Positions 50,879 through 60,975 of a stretch of DNA of 64,000 nt are shown here, piece by piece (the stretch's first letter is position 1; each line of letters begins with the position of its first letter). The stretch lies in assembly GCF_900184035.1 (NCBI RefSeq), contig NZ_FXWP01000011.1:1-64000 (forward strand). Direction: 5' to 3'. Both the position numbers and the translations under genes were made by a program. Under the pieces are notes generated by a model that saw only the letters and a list, made by a program, of their open reading frames with translations, ran no database searches and was not told the DNA's origin. This DNA is from Kosakonia pseudosacchari (GTDB lineage Bacteria; Pseudomonadota; Gammaproteobacteria; Enterobacterales; Enterobacteriaceae).

Positions 50879-52093
50879 ATGAAATTACCGATTTATCTCG
50901 ATTACTCCGCAACCACGCCGGTGGATCCGCGTGTTGCCGAGAAAATGATGCAGTTTCTGACCCTGGACGGGACCTTTGGTAACCCTGCTTCCCGTTCTCA
51001 CCGTTTTGGCTGGCAAGCTGAAGAAGCCGTTGATATCGCCCGTAACCAGATCGCAGAACTGGTTGGCGCGGATCCGCGTGAAATCGTCTTCACTTCCGGT
51101 GCAACCGAATCCGATAACCTGGCGATCAAAGGTGCAGCCAACTTTTATCAGAAAAAAGGCAAGCACATTATCACCAGCAAAACCGAACACAAAGCCGTGC
51201 TGGACACCTGTCGTCAACTGGAGCGCGAAGGTTTCGAAGTGACCTATCTCGCCCCGCAGAGCAACGGCATTATCGACCTGAAAGAGCTGGAAGCGGCGAT
51301 GCGTGAAGACACCATCCTCGTTTCCATCATGCACGTGAATAACGAAATCGGCGTGGTGCAGGATATCGCGGCAATCGGTGAAATGTGCCGTGCGCGCGGC
51401 ATTATCTATCACGTTGACGCTACCCAGAGCGTGGGCAAACTGCCTATCGACCTGAGCCAGTTGAAAGTGGATCTGATGTCCTTCTCCGGCCATAAAATTT
51501 ATGGGCCGAAAGGCATCGGCGCGCTGTATGTGCAGCGTAAACCGCGTGTGCGTATCGAAGCGCAGATGCACGGCGGCGGTCATGAGCGCGGCATGCGTTC
51601 CGGTACTCTGCCTGTTCACCAGATCGTCGGCATGGGCGAAGCGTACCGCATCGCGAAAGAAGAGATGGCCAGCGAAATGGAACGTCTGCGTGGCCTGCGT
51701 AGCCGTCTGTGGAACGGCATCAACGATATCGAAGAAGTTTATCTGAACGGCGATCTCGAACACGGCGCACCGAACATCCTCAACGTCAGCTTTAACTACG
51801 TTGAAGGCGAGTCGCTGATCATGGCGCTGAAAGATCTGGCTGTATCCTCCGGCTCTGCTTGTACCTCTGCAAGCCTGGAACCGTCCTACGTGCTGCGCGC
51901 ACTGGGCATGAATGATGAGCTGGCACACAGCTCCATCCGTTTCTCTTTAGGTCGTTTCACCACCGAAGAAGAAATTGACTACACCATCGCGCTGGTACGT
52001 AAATCCATCGGCCGTCTGCGTGAACTCTCTCCGCTGTGGGAAATGTTCAAACAGGGCGTGGATTTGACCACCATCGAATGGGCTCATCATTAA
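50879..52093 (+). CDS. iscS: cysteine desulfurase IscS
   Basis: PLP enzyme that takes sulfur from cysteine for Fe-S clusters, thiolated tRNA and other sulfur carriers. The 404 residues (the same as E. coli) contain [10 protein letters not shown] with the PLP lysine (Lys206) and the mobile active-site loop [10 protein letters not shown] with Cys328. Start at 50879 with ACGGAG upstream. Confidence 0.98.
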   Translation: MKLPIYLDYSATTPVDPRVAEKMMQFLTLDGTFGNPASRSHRFGWQAEEAVDIARNQIAELVGADPREIVFTSGATESDNLAIKGAANFYQKKGKHIITSKTEHKAVLDTCRQLEREGFEVTYLAPQSNGIIDLKELEAAMREDTILVSIMHVNNEIGVVQDIAAIGEMCRARGIIYHVDATQSVGKLPIDLSQLKVDLMSFSGHKIYGPKGIGALYVQRKPRVRIEAQMHGGGHERGMRSGTLPVHQIVGMGEAYRIAKEEMASEMERLRGLRSRLWNGINDIEEVYLNGDLEHGAPNILNVSFNYVEGESLIMALKDLAVSSGSACTSASLEPSYVLRALGMNDELAHSSIRFSLGRFTTEEEIDYTIALVRKSIGRLRELSPLWEMFKQGVDLTTIEWAHH

Positions 52094-52119
52094 TTGTTGC
52101 GCAAGCAGGAGAAGAAAAA

Positions 52120-52503
52120 ATGGCTTATAGCGAAAAAGTAATCGATCACTACGAAAACCCGCGCAACGTTGGCTCGTTCGACAACGACGACACCGTAGGA
52201 AGCGGCATGGTTGGCGCACCGGCGTGCGGCGACGTGATGAAACTGCAGATCAAAGTAAACGATAAAGGCATTATCGAAGACGCGCGTTTCAAAACTTACG
52301 GCTGTGGTTCCGCAATCGCTTCCAGCTCACTGGTTACCGAGTGGGTGAAAGGCAAGTCTCTGGACGAAGCGCAGGCAATCAAGAACACCGATATCGCCGA
52401 AGAGCTGGAACTGCCGCCGGTGAAAATCCACTGTTCAATCCTGGCGGAAGATGCGATCAAAGCCGCGATTGCGGATTACAAAAGTAAACAAGAAGCGAAA
52501 TAA
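52120..52503 (+). CDS. iscU: Fe-S scaffold protein IscU
   Basis: Scaffold on which IscS sulfur and iron form [2Fe-2S] clusters. 127 residues, with cluster Cys in GAPACGD (36), TYGCGS (62) and KIHCSI (105) and the HscA-binding motif LPPVK. It is one residue shorter than the E. coli protein I recall, in the loop after SFDN (NDDTVGSG). Start at 52120 ([11 protein letters not shown]); the frame is open upstream into iscS. Confidence 0.97.
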   Translation: MAYSEKVIDHYENPRNVGSFDNDDTVGSGMVGAPACGDVMKLQIKVNDKGIIEDARFKTYGCGSAIASSSLVTEWVKGKSLDEAQAIKNTDIAEELELPPVKIHCSILAEDAIKAAIADYKSKQEAK

Positions 52504-52520
52504 GGCGGGAGGTTGTTGTC

Positions 52521-52844
52521 ATGTCCATTAGCCTGAGCGACAGTGCTGCCGCGCGAGTCAATACCTTCCTGGCCAACCGTGGTAAAGGGTTTGGTCTGCG
52601 TCTGGGGGTAAGAACCTCCGGCTGTTCTGGTATGGCTTATGTCCTTGAATTTGTCGACGCGCCGAACGAAGAAGACACGGTGTTTGAAGACAAAGGCGTG
52701 AAGGTAGTGGTTGACGGCAAAAGCCTGCAATTCCTTGACGGCACTCAACTGGACTTCGTAAAAGAAGGCCTGAACGAAGGGTTTAAATTCACCAACCCGA
52801 ACGTCAAAGACGAGTGCGGTTGCGGCGAAAGCTTCAACGTTTAA
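52521..52844 (+). CDS. iscA: A-type Fe-S carrier IscA
   Basis: Carrier for iron or Fe-S clusters between IscU and apoproteins. The 107 residues contain the three conserved cysteines of the family in [13 protein letters not shown] and the C-terminal CGCGESF. Confidence 0.97.
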   Translation: MSISLSDSAAARVNTFLANRGKGFGLRLGVRTSGCSGMAYVLEFVDAPNEEDTVFEDKGVKVVVDGKSLQFLDGTQLDFVKEGLNEGFKFTNPNVKDECGCGESFNV

Positions 52845-52859
52845 TCGCCATCATCCGAT

Positions 52860-52890
52860 GACCCCACCGCAGCGTCCTGCGTGTGGGGTC
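52860..52890 (+). promoter_or_regulatory. hairpin between iscA and hscB
   Basis: GACCCCACCGCA pairs with TGCGTGTGGGGTC (one bulged T), followed by TGTTTCG. This strong stem 28 bases before hscB resembles a partial terminator or an mRNA processing element that would lower hscBA output relative to iscSUA. Confidence 0.65.
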
Positions 52891-52917
52891 TGTTTCGATT
52901 GCACACCCGGAATTGTT

Positions 52918-53433
52918 ATGGATTACTTCACCCTCTTTGGGTTGCCGGCCGACTATCAGCTTGATGTCCAGGCGCTGGCGACACGTTTCCAGGATCTGCA
53001 ACGTCAGTTCCATCCCGACCGCTTCGCGAGCCGCCCTCAGGCGGAACAACTGGCTGCCGTCCAGCAATCCGCTACCATTAACCAGGCATGGCAAACGCTG
53101 CGCAACCCGCTAACGCGCGCAGAATATCTGCTGTCGTTGCACGGTTTTGATTTGGCCTCCGAGCAGCACACGGTGCGCGATACCGCTTTCCTGATGGAAC
53201 AACTTGAGCTGCGTGAAGAGCTGGACGAGATTGAAAAAGCGCAAGACGCAACCCGTCTGGACGCATTTCAACAGCGTGTGAAAGGGATGTATGACACGCG
53301 CCATCGGCAAATGGTGGAGCAATTAGCCAGCCAGACGTGGGACGCGGCGGCGGATACCGTGCGTAAACTGCGTTTTCTCGATAAACTGCGCAGCGCAACA
53401 GAACAACTCGAAGAAAAACTGCTCGGTTTTTAA
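52918..53433 (+). CDS. hscB: Fe-S co-chaperone HscB
   Basis: J-domain co-chaperone that delivers IscU to HscA. The 171 residues (the same as E. coli) have an N-terminal J domain with HPD in QFHPDRF (about 32) and a C-terminal helical IscU-binding domain (about 85-171). Start at 52918 ([10 protein letters not shown]); the upstream open frame begins inside the hairpin. Confidence 0.97.
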   Translation: MDYFTLFGLPADYQLDVQALATRFQDLQRQFHPDRFASRPQAEQLAAVQQSATINQAWQTLRNPLTRAEYLLSLHGFDLASEQHTVRDTAFLMEQLELREELDEIEKAQDATRLDAFQQRVKGMYDTRHRQMVEQLASQTWDAAADTVRKLRFLDKLRSATEQLEEKLLGF

Positions 53434-53451
53434 TTTTTTTGGAAGCACATC

Positions 53452-55302
53452 ATGGCCTTATTACAAATCAGTGAACCCGGTCTGAGCGCTGCGCCGCACC
53501 AGCGTCGTCTGGCGGCGGGTATCGACCTCGGCACCACCAATTCATTGGTTGCCACCGTGCGCAGCGGGCAGGCGGAGACGCTGGCCGACAGCGCCGGACG
53601 TCACCTGCTCCCTTCGGTGGTTAACTACCAGGCCGACAGCCATGTTGTCGGTTATGACGCCCGTACCAACGCTGCGCTGGACTCCGTAAACACCATCAGT
53701 TCGGTGAAACGCCTGATGGGGCGCAGCCTGGCCGACATTCAGGCGCGTTACCCGCACCTGCCGTGGCAGTTCCAGCCCAGTGAAAATGGTCTGCCGATGA
53801 TTGTCACGCGTGGCGGTCTGGTTAACCCGATTCGCGTCTCGGCGGATATTCTCAAAGCCCTTGCCGCTCGCGCGCAGGAGACCCTTTCCGGCGAGCTGGA
53901 TGGCGTGGTGATCACGGTTCCTGCCTATTTTGATGACGCACAGCGACAGGGCACCAAAGATGCGGCGCGTCTGGCGGGCTTGCATGTGTTACGCCTGCTG
54001 AACGAACCGACCGCTGCGGCAATCGCCTACGGGCTGGACTCCGGCCAGGAGGGCGTGATTGCGGTTTACGATCTCGGCGGCGGTACCTTTGATATCTCGA
54101 TTTTGCGCCTGAGCCGTGGCGTTTTCGAAGTGCTGGCGACCGGCGGTGATTCCGCACTCGGCGGCGACGATTTCGACCATCTGCTGGCGGATTTCATCTG
54201 TGAACAGGCGGGCATTACCGATCGCAGCGATGTACGTCAACAGCGCGAATTGCTGGATGCGGCGATTGCCGCAAAAATCGCCCTCAGCGATGCCGACAGC
54301 GTTACCGTGAATGTGGCAGGCTGGCAGGGGACTATCACACGTAGCCAGTTTGATGAATTGATTTCAACACTGGTTAAACGCACGCTGCTCTCTTGCCGTC
54401 GCGCGCTGAAAGATGCGGGTGTGGAAGCGCAAGAGGTGCTGGAAGTGGTGATGGTCGGCGGCTCAACGCGCGTGCCGCTGGTGCGCGAGCGGGTAGGCGA
54501 GTTCTTTGGCCGCACGCCGCTGACCTCGATTGACCCGGATAAAGTGGTGGCGATTGGCGCGGCAATCCAGGCGGATATCCTGGTGGGTAACAAGCCAGAC
54601 AGCGAAATGCTGTTGCTGGACGTCATTCCACTCTCGCTGGGGCTGGAAACGATGGGTGGCCTCGTAGAAAAAGTGATCCCGCGTAACACCACTATTCCGG
54701 TGGCGCGCGCGCAGGAGTTCACCACATTTAAAGATGGCCAGACAGCAATGTCTATCCATGTGATGCAGGGTGAGCGTGAGCTGGTGGCCGACTGTCGTTC
54801 CCTGGCGCGTTTTGCCCTGCGCGGTATCCCGGCGATGCCGGCTGGCGGGGCGCATATTCGCGTCACTTTCCAGGTGGATGCCGACGGGTTGCTCAGCGTA
54901 ACCGCGATGGAGAAATCCACCGGGGTGGAAGCCTCCATTCAGGTGAAACCGTCTTACGGTCTGACCGATGGCGAAATCGCCGACATGATTAAAGACTCCA
55001 TGAGTTTCGCCGAGCAGGACGTGAAAGCGCGCATGCTGGCGGAGCAGAAAGTGGAAGCCGCGCGCGTGCTGGAAAGCCTTACCAGCGCGCTTGCCGCTGA
55101 CGCCGCGCTGTTAAGCGCCGCAGAGCGTGCGGAGATCGACGACGCAGTCGCGCAGTTACGCGCTGTTGCCGACGGCGATGACACCGACGCGATAGAACAA
55201 GCCATTAAAAATGTAGATAAACAAACCCAGGAATTCGCCGCACGCCGTATGGATCAATCCGTACGTACCGCGCTGAAAGGCCATTCCGTCGACGAGGTTT
55301 AA
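53452..55302 (+). CDS. hscA: Hsp70-type Fe-S chaperone HscA
   Basis: Specialised Hsp70 that uses ATP to release clusters from IscU. The 616 residues (the same as E. coli) have the actin-like ATPase (about 20-385; [41 protein letters not shown]) and the substrate domain binding the IscU LPPVK motif. Eighteen bases after hscB and one base before fdx. Confidence 0.98.
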   Translation: MALLQISEPGLSAAPHQRRLAAGIDLGTTNSLVATVRSGQAETLADSAGRHLLPSVVNYQADSHVVGYDARTNAALDSVNTISSVKRLMGRSLADIQARYPHLPWQFQPSENGLPMIVTRGGLVNPIRVSADILKALAARAQETLSGELDGVVITVPAYFDDAQRQGTKDAARLAGLHVLRLLNEPTAAAIAYGLDSGQEGVIAVYDLGGGTFDISILRLSRGVFEVLATGGDSALGGDDFDHLLADFICEQAGITDRSDVRQQRELLDAAIAAKIALSDADSVTVNVAGWQGTITRSQFDELISTLVKRTLLSCRRALKDAGVEAQEVLEVVMVGGSTRVPLVRERVGEFFGRTPLTSIDPDKVVAIGAAIQADILVGNKPDSEMLLLDVIPLSLGLETMGGLVEKVIPRNTTIPVARAQEFTTFKDGQTAMSIHVMQGERELVADCRSLARFALRGIPAMPAGGAHIRVTFQVDADGLLSVTAMEKSTGVEASIQVKPSYGLTDGEIADMIKDSMSFAEQDVKARMLAEQKVEAARVLESLTSALAADAALLSAAERAEIDDAVAQLRAVADGDDTDAIEQAIKNVDKQTQEFAARRMDQSVRTALKGHSVDEV

Positions 55303-55303
55303 T

Positions 55304-55639
55304 ATGCCTAAAATTGTTTTTCTGCCTCATCAGGATCTCTGTCCGGATGGCGCAGTTCTGGAAGCTAAGAGCGGTGAAACCATTCTTGATGTCGCCCTGC
55401 GCGGCGGGATTGAGATTGAGCATGCCTGCGAAAAATCCTGCGCCTGTACCACGTGTCACTGTGTGGTGCGTGAAGGTTTTGACTCGCTGCCGGAAAGCAG
55501 CGAAGAGGAAGACGACATGCTGGATAAAGCGTGGGGTCTGGAGCCGGAAAGCCGCTTAGGCTGCCAGGCGCGTGTTACCGATGAAGATCTGGTCGTTGAA
55601 ATTCCTCGCTACACCATCAACCACGCGCGGGAGCACTAA
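55304..55639 (+). CDS. fdx: [2Fe-2S] ferredoxin Fdx
   Basis: Adrenodoxin-type ferredoxin that supplies electrons for cluster assembly on IscU. The 111 residues bind the cluster through Cys42, Cys48, Cys51 ([10 protein letters not shown]) and Cys87 (LGCQA). Confidence 0.98.
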   Translation: MPKIVFLPHQDLCPDGAVLEAKSGETILDVALRGGIEIEHACEKSCACTTCHCVVREGFDSLPESSEEEDDMLDKAWGLEPESRLGCQARVTDEDLVVEIPRYTINHAREH

Positions 55640-55640
55640 T

Positions 55641-55841
55641 ATGGGGCTGAAATGGACCGATAGCCGTGAAATCGGCGAGGCGCTGTACGACAGCCGCCCG
55701 GATGTGGATCCGAAAACCGTGCGTTTCACCGATATGCACCAGTGGATTTGCGAGCTGGAAGAGTTTGACGATGATCCGAATGCATCGAATGAAAAAATTC
55801 TCGAAGCGATTCTGCTAGTCTGGTTAGACGAAGCATCGTAA
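55641..55841 (+). CDS. iscX: IscS-binding protein IscX
   Basis: Small acidic protein (66 residues, as in E. coli) that binds IscS and iron and slows cluster synthesis when iron is low. It begins [15 protein letters not shown] and contains [18 protein letters not shown]. It starts one base after fdx and ends the isc operon before a strong terminator. Confidence 0.96.
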   Translation: MGLKWTDSREIGEALYDSRPDVDPKTVRFTDMHQWICELEEFDDDPNASNEKILEAILLVWLDEAS

Positions 55842-55848
55842 TCATCAA

Positions 55849-55875
55849 ACGGGCTGCCTTCGGGCGGCCCGTTTT
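55849..55875 (+). terminator. isc operon terminator
   Basis: ACGGGCTGCC and GGCGGCCCGT form a stem (one mismatch) capped by TTCG and followed by TTTT, eight bases after iscX. pepB begins 26 bases later and may be partly read through. Confidence 0.85.
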
Positions 55876-55901
55876 CATGAACAGCCATAAGGATAAAAAT
55901 A

Positions 55902-57188
55902 ATGACAGAAGCTATGAAAATTACGCTGACAACGCAAAGCGCCGACGCGCGCTGGGGTGAGAAAGCCGCTTACAGCATCAATAACGACGGCATCGCACTG
56001 CATCTGACCGGGAAAGATGACGTAGGCCTGATCCAACGCGCCGCACGTAAAATCGACGGCATGGGCATCAAACATGTTGCCCTGAGCGGCGAAGGCTGGG
56101 ACGCGGATCGCAGCTGGGCGTTCTGGGCCGGTTATAAAGGGCCAAAAGGCACGCGCAAAGTGGAATGGGCGCAGCTTAACGACGCCGAGCAAAAAGAGCT
56201 GGATAGCCGCCTGCTGGTCATCGACTGGGTACGCGATACCATCAATGCCCCGGCAGAAGAGCTGGGGCCGGAACAACTGGCACAACGCGCGGTCGATCTG
56301 TTGCATAAAGTCGGCGGCGACAATGTCTCTTATCGCATCACCAAAGGTGAAGATCTGCGCGAGCAGAACTATCTCGGTCTGCATACGGTTGGCCGTGGTT
56401 CCGAACGCCCGCCGGTACTGCTGGCGCTGGATTTCAACCCGACCGGTAACCCGGATGCGCCGGTTTATGCCGCGCTGGTGGGTAAAGGCATTACCTTCGA
56501 TTCCGGCGGTTACAGCATTAAGCCGACTTCCTCAATGGATTCAATGAAGTCCGACATGGGCGGCGCAGCGCTGGTAACCGGTGCACTGGCATTTGCCATC
56601 CATCGTGGGCTGGATAAACGCATCAAACTGTACCTGTGCTGTGCGGATAACCTGATTAGTGGCAACGCCTTCAAACTGGGCGATATCATCCGTTATCGTA
56701 ACGGTAAAACCGTAGAAATTATGAATACCGATGCGGAAGGACGCCTGGTGCTGGCGGATGGTCTGATCGACGCCTCTGCGCAGAAACCGCAGCTGATTAT
56801 TGATGCGGCAACGCTGACCGGCGCGGCGAAAACCGCACTGGGCAATGATTATCATGCGCTGTTCAGCTTTGACGATGCGCTTGCCGGGCGTTTGCTCGAC
56901 AGCGCAAGCGCGGAAAACGAACCGTTCTGGCGCTTGCCGCTGGCCGAATTCCATCGCAATCAACTGCCGTCTAACTTTGCGGAACTGAACAACACCGCAG
57001 GGGGTTCATTCCCGGCGGGAGCAAGCACGGCAGCCGGTTTCCTGTCGCACTTTGTTGAAAACTACCAGCAGGGCTGGCTGCACATCGACTGTTCAGCAAC
57101 CTATCGTAAAGCGGCGGTTGAGCAGTGGGCGGCGGGAGCGACCGGCCTTGGCGTACGTACCCTGGCGAATCTGTTAACCGCGAAGTAA
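55902..57188 (+). CDS. pepB: aminopeptidase B (peptidase B)
   Basis: Cytosolic leucyl-aminopeptidase of family M17, which releases N-terminal residues from peptides and needs two metal ions. The 428 residues (E. coli 427) contain [16 protein letters not shown], with metal ligand Asp and Lys, and the family signature [13 protein letters not shown] second ATG at 55914 would give a four-residue shorter form. Confidence 0.97.
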   Translation: MTEAMKITLTTQSADARWGEKAAYSINNDGIALHLTGKDDVGLIQRAARKIDGMGIKHVALSGEGWDADRSWAFWAGYKGPKGTRKVEWAQLNDAEQKELDSRLLVIDWVRDTINAPAEELGPEQLAQRAVDLLHKVGGDNVSYRITKGEDLREQNYLGLHTVGRGSERPPVLLALDFNPTGNPDAPVYAALVGKGITFDSGGYSIKPTSSMDSMKSDMGGAALVTGALAFAIHRGLDKRIKLYLCCADNLISGNAFKLGDIIRYRNGKTVEIMNTDAEGRLVLADGLIDASAQKPQLIIDAATLTGAAKTALGNDYHALFSFDDALAGRLLDSASAENEPFWRLPLAEFHRNQLPSNFAELNNTAGGSFPAGASTAAGFLSHFVENYQQGWLHIDCSATYRKAAVEQWAAGATGLGVRTLANLLTAK

Positions 57189-57192
57189 TTTT

Positions 57193-57218
57193 TTTCCTCT
57201 CCCGCAAGGGAGAGGAAA
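57193..57218. repeat. perfect hairpin with GCAA loop between pepB and sseB
   Basis: TTTCCTCTCCC and GGGAGAGGAAA form an 11-bp perfect stem around a GCAA tetraloop, 16 bases before the sseB start. Poly-T precedes rather than follows it, so it is not an intrinsic terminator for pepB. It may be a member of a dispersed hairpin family or an mRNA stability element. Confidence 0.6.
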
Positions 57219-57233
57219 CTCTCTGGAACCACT

Positions 57234-58010
57234 ATGTCAGAAAGCAAAAACGAATTAGAAACCCTGCTGGAACAGGCCGCAACTGAGCCTGCTTATCGTC
57301 CGGCCTTTTTCCGCACGCTGCTGGAATCCACCGTTTGGGTGCCAGGCACAGCGGCGGAAGGCGAAGCTATTGTTGAAGACAGCGCGCTTGATTTGCAGCA
57401 CTGGGAAAAAGATGACGGTACCTCGGTGATCCCATTCTTTACCTCGCTCGAAGCACTGCAACAGGCGGTGGAAGAGGAACAAGCCTTTGTGGTCATGCCC
57501 GCGCGCACGCTGTTTGAAATGACGCTCGGCGAGACGCTGTTCCTCAATGCGAAGCTGCCGACCGGCAAAGCGTTCACGCCGCGAGAAATCAGCCACCTGG
57601 TGGGCGAAGAGGGCAGCCCGTTAAGCCAGCAGGAAGTGCTGGAGGGCGACACGGCGCTGCTGCTTTCCGAAGTGGCTGAACCGCCCGCACAAATGGTGGA
57701 TTCGCTGACCACGCTGTTTAAAAGCATCAAAACCGTGAAGCGCGCGTTTCTCTGCTCTATCAAAGAGAAGGCTGATGAGCAGCCCAATCTGCTGATTGGT
57801 ATCGAAGCTGAAGGCGATATCGAAGAGATTATTCACGCCGCGGGGAGTGTGGCGACCGATACGCTGCCTGGCGACGAGCCGGTGGATATTTGCCAGGTCG
57901 TTGAAGGGGAAAAAGGTATTAGCCATTTTATGATCGCGCATATTACCCCTTTCTACGAACGGCGCTGGGGAAGTTTCCTGCGCGACTTTAAGCAAAATCG
58001 CATTATTTAA
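57234..58010 (+). CDS. sseB: enhanced serine sensitivity protein SseB
   Basis: A 258-residue cytosolic protein (the same as E. coli) whose overproduction raises serine sensitivity; the molecular role is not known. SseB_N and SseB_C domains are recognisable (NELETLLEQAATEPAYRPAFF at the start, FYERRWGSFLRDFKQNRII at the end). It follows pepB by 45 bases across a hairpin. Confidence 0.95.
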   Translation: MSESKNELETLLEQAATEPAYRPAFFRTLLESTVWVPGTAAEGEAIVEDSALDLQHWEKDDGTSVIPFFTSLEALQQAVEEEQAFVVMPARTLFEMTLGETLFLNAKLPTGKAFTPREISHLVGEEGSPLSQQEVLEGDTALLLSEVAEPPAQMVDSLTTLFKSIKTVKRAFLCSIKEKADEQPNLLIGIEAEGDIEEIIHAAGSVATDTLPGDEPVDICQVVEGEKGISHFMIAHITPFYERRWGSFLRDFKQNRII

Positions 58011-58015
58011 TTATC

Positions 58016-58045
58016 AGGCGGTATGTGATGTACCGCCTTCTATTA
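58016..58045 (+). terminator. sseB terminator
   Basis: AGGCGGTA and TACCGCCT form an 8-bp stem with loop TGTGATG, followed by TCTATTATTT, five bases after the sseB stop. Confidence 0.7.
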
Positions 58046-58173
58046 TTTAAGAAACTGAATTATTAGCCTTTCATTAATAACGTCGTACGATTTTTGCTAT
58101 TCATTCCATAAATTATGAATTAATCCTATACCTGTGATACGGTGCGTTTTTACGTTTCTTTACGGTTAATTTT

Positions 58174-60165
58174 ATGGACAAAAAAAGCCTGCTGTACTGC
58201 TTCGGCGTACCGTTAATTCTCTTCTTCTACGCCTGCTGGCAGAATATCCGTATTAACGAAGTGGATGTTTACCAGGTGACGCAATATGGTTTTGTCGGCC
58301 ACAGCGTATTTGCCGATATGTCGCGCCAGATCCTCGCCAAAGGCGGAATGTTGTTTTCCCTGTTGGGCTTGATTGCCAGTTGCAGCGCAGTCATTCTCTG
58401 TGTTTTAAGCGTACGGAAAGCCCGTATATCTGCGGAAAAGTTAATTACCGCGTTTACCCTTTGTCGCAAGTTACTGCCATTTATTATGGTCGGTGTCATG
58501 GCGTCGATTGGTTTCGCGCTGGTCTGCGTGCTGTTATATGAAGTGTGCTGGATCTACACGTTAGGTCGGGCGAGCGCCTTTAATATCAAACTGGTGATAT
58601 TCGTCTTGTTGATCATTGGTTCGCTGGTATTTATGGTGCTGAAAAGCCTGTTCTTACTAAAACGCTGCTTTGCGCTGTTTGAGCCGCAAGATATGCAGGT
58701 TCATGGTGCCGCTGTTTCTGAAGCCGACGCGCCGGAATTGTGGCGCTGGGTCAGGGAATTAGCTCAGCGCGGGCAGGCCATTGTGCCGGATAATATTGTG
58801 GTCGGTTTATTTGAGGGGTTTTACGTCACCGCAAGCCCGGTGCAAATTGACAACGGCGCGCGGTTAACCGGCAATACCCTCTATTTCCCGCTCAGCTATG
58901 CAGCGTTTATGAATAAAGACGAAGTGGCCGCCGTGATTGGCCATGAGCTGGGGCATTTTTCCGGTAACGATACGGTCTACACCCTGCATTTCGCCGGGCT
59001 GTATGCCGGTATGGAAAACAGTCTCGACTACTTTTATCGCGATGTGGCGAGCAGCGGCTGGCTTGAGCGGCTGGCGCTCAACCCGACCATTCATCTCGGC
59101 CTCTGGTTTTACCGTCAGTTCCATGAAACGGTCAATGGCTGGAGCCGCGTACGCGAACTGGCAGCGGACGCCGCGGGCGCACGTACCAGCTCGCCGCAGG
59201 CGCTGGCGGCCTCACTCCTGCGTTTCTCCGCGCTCAATGAACGCTTTAATGCGCCGATGGAGCTGTTCTTTAACCGCAAACTTGAGACGCACGATCTGGT
59301 GCACAGCCTGTTTGCGTCGCTGCGTGAGGGCGGGCGCTTTGATGTTGCCGCCTCGCTTGAGCAGGAACTGGCGCACCCAACGGACAGCCATCCGCCGACG
59401 CGTGTGCGTATTGAGCAACTGAATGTGCCGCTGGATGAAACGCTGCTGGCCAGGGCATCACGCCCGGCAGAGGAGGCGGATTACCAGTGGATGCGCAGTT
59501 TATTCCGCGATGCATCGGCTATTTCCGCCGCGTTAACCGCCGGCATGGCGAGCAATGTGGAAGCGCACCATGACGCTTATCAGGCCGAATTAGAAAATCT
59601 GGCAGCACACTCCACGGAAAGCGTCGTTGTCTCGCTGCGTAAGAAAAATTTCTGGTTGTTCCTGGTGCTGGCGGTGCTCTGTGTTGCTGGTGCTGGTTTA
59701 GTCCTCGCGCTGAGTATCCAGTGGAATGCCACCGCCAATAGCTCAATGGAGAAGATAATCTTTGGTCTGGTCGCCGGTGGGCTGATCTTTGGGCTGGCGA
59801 GCTGGACGATGTATACGCGCGTGCGCCAGCCGCTGTTCACGTTGACTGCACACGGGATTGAGAGCTATCAGCTCAGCGCGCCGCTCTTGCTGGCGGAGAT
59901 TGAAAATATTGATATTCGTAGCGTCAATGAGTGGGTGTTTATCGATCTCTACTGGCGGGAAGGTTATCAGCCACCGACCTGCACCGTGGGGCGTTTGTTC
60001 CGCAGTTTTACGTTTGAGCCGAAGAAGCGCAAAGTGGTGATAAGCCTGCCTGGCGGGGTATTGAAAGGCGTACTGCGTGAAAAAATGTCGATTGAGGAGC
60101 TGTATGTCGCGCTTCATGAATACATTCAGGCCGCCTGGGCGCGGCGTGAACTGAACCAATCGTAA
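58174..60165 (+). CDS. M48-family membrane metalloprotease with PH-like C-terminal domain
   Basis: A 663-residue predicted inner-membrane zinc protease. Four hydrophobic segments precede the catalytic part (about 5-22, 57-80, 98-122, 137-160). The zinc motif HELGH is at 257-261, and the third ligand Glu328 lies in RELAADAAGA, the E-x3-D arrangement of M48 (HtpX/Ste24) enzymes. Two further membrane segments (about 493-515 and 525-547) are followed by a soluble tail (about 555-660; LTAHGIESYQL...IENIDI...VFIDLYW) that looks like a bacterial PH domain. It is monocistronic between sseB and a bidirectional hairpin, and not at this place in E. coli. Substrate and exact role are unknown. Confidence 0.83.
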   Translation: MDKKSLLYCFGVPLILFFYACWQNIRINEVDVYQVTQYGFVGHSVFADMSRQILAKGGMLFSLLGLIASCSAVILCVLSVRKARISAEKLITAFTLCRKLLPFIMVGVMASIGFALVCVLLYEVCWIYTLGRASAFNIKLVIFVLLIIGSLVFMVLKSLFLLKRCFALFEPQDMQVHGAAVSEADAPELWRWVRELAQRGQAIVPDNIVVGLFEGFYVTASPVQIDNGARLTGNTLYFPLSYAAFMNKDEVAAVIGHELGHFSGNDTVYTLHFAGLYAGMENSLDYFYRDVASSGWLERLALNPTIHLGLWFYRQFHETVNGWSRVRELAADAAGARTSSPQALAASLLRFSALNERFNAPMELFFNRKLETHDLVHSLFASLREGGRFDVAASLEQELAHPTDSHPPTRVRIEQLNVPLDETLLARASRPAEEADYQWMRSLFRDASAISAALTAGMASNVEAHHDAYQAELENLAAHSTESVVVSLRKKNFWLFLVLAVLCVAGAGLVLALSIQWNATANSSMEKIIFGLVAGGLIFGLASWTMYTRVRQPLFTLTAHGIESYQLSAPLLLAEIENIDIRSVNEWVFIDLYWREGYQPPTCTVGRLFRSFTFEPKKRKVVISLPGGVLKGVLREKMSIEELYVALHEYIQAAWARRELNQS

Positions 60166-60177
60166 TTGGCGTTTTTG

Positions 60178-60209
60178 CTAATGCCTGCCGAAATGCGGCA
60201 GGCATTATT
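60178..60209. terminator. bidirectional hairpin between M48 gene and rpiR
   Basis: AATGCCTGCCG and CGGCAGGCATT form an 11-bp perfect stem with loop AAATG. On the - strand it is followed by AGCAAAAACG and on the + strand by ATTG. It lies between convergent genes. Confidence 0.7.
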
Positions 60210-60975
60210 GCGTCGCTTCCAGCAGCAACAGATCCATCAGCAGGACCAGGTTTGACTCGAACGAGGTGATCCCGGCGGCTTCAGCGGCAAAATGCACCGC
60301 TTCGTCGTACAGCGCGAAATGGATATCTGCCATCTCCGCCAGCGGGTTTGCCGACGCGCGGGTAAAGGCCACCACCGTCATACCCACGGTACGCGCAATA
60401 CGCGCTTTATCCAGCACTTGCTCCGTTTCACCACTGCGGGAAACGGCAATAAACACCTGGTAGCGCGCCGCGTTACTGAGAAAGATATTCCGGCTGTCGC
60501 CAGGCCCGGAAATAAACGCCGTCTTGCCCAGCACCTGCAATTTCTTGGTCAGGTACTCAGCAAACAGATAGGAAAAACCGGCACCATAGAGAAAAAAGCT
60601 CTCCTGCTCATGCAGCAGGGCGGCAAATTGCTGGCGTTTTTCCGCGCTTACCCACTGAAACGTGCGCTGATAATTCGCCATAAACTGCGCGAAGGCTACG
60701 GGTAACTCGGCGGGTTCACTGTGTGGCCCGGTAATGTGCGGCGTGTCTGCCAGCCGCTGCTTGCAGTGCCAGATAAACTCGCTATAGCCGCTAAAACCGA
60801 GTTTCTGGCACAGGCGAATAATGGTGGCGGTGGAGACAAATGTCGCCTGCGCCAGTTCGCGTACCGTGATGTTTCCCACCAGCAGTGGGTGTTCCGTCAG
60901 GTGTGCAAGAACGCGATATTCCGCGCGGGTCAGTGACTCTCCGCGCGTCAGCAGTGGTGCCAGTCGGTTGTCCAT
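60205..60975 (-). CDS. RpiR/MurR-family regulator of the alpha-glucoside cluster
   Basis: A 256-residue regulator. The N-terminal helix-turn-helix (about 1-77) contains VRELAQATFVSTATIIRLCQKLGFSGYSEF, given here only as a landmark from VRELAQATF to SGYSEF. The SIS domain (about 110-245; FFLYGAGFSYLF, AVSRSGETEQVL) should bind a phosphosugar. Its start codon directly abuts the sseA stop, so sseA and this gene are cotranscribed. RpiR-type regulators commonly control alpha-glucoside PTS genes (AglR or GlvR type), which lie just upstream. Confidence 0.85.
   Translation of the reverse strand: MDNRLAPLLTRGESLTRAEYRVLAHLTEHPLLVGNITVRELAQATFVSTATIIRLCQKLGFSGYSEFIWHCKQRLADTPHITGPHSEPAELPVAFAQFMANYQRTFQWVSAEKRQQFAALLHEQESFFLYGAGFSYLFAEYLTKKLQVLGKTAFISGPGDSRNIFLSNAARYQVFIAVSRSGETEQVLDKARIARTVGMTVVAFTRASANPLAEMADIHFALYDEAVHFAAEAAGITSFESNLVLLMDLLLLEATQ

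Noticed and set aside
50885-51928. 347-codon open frame on the - strand inside iscS
   Set aside because: Antisense to iscS; no support beyond length.
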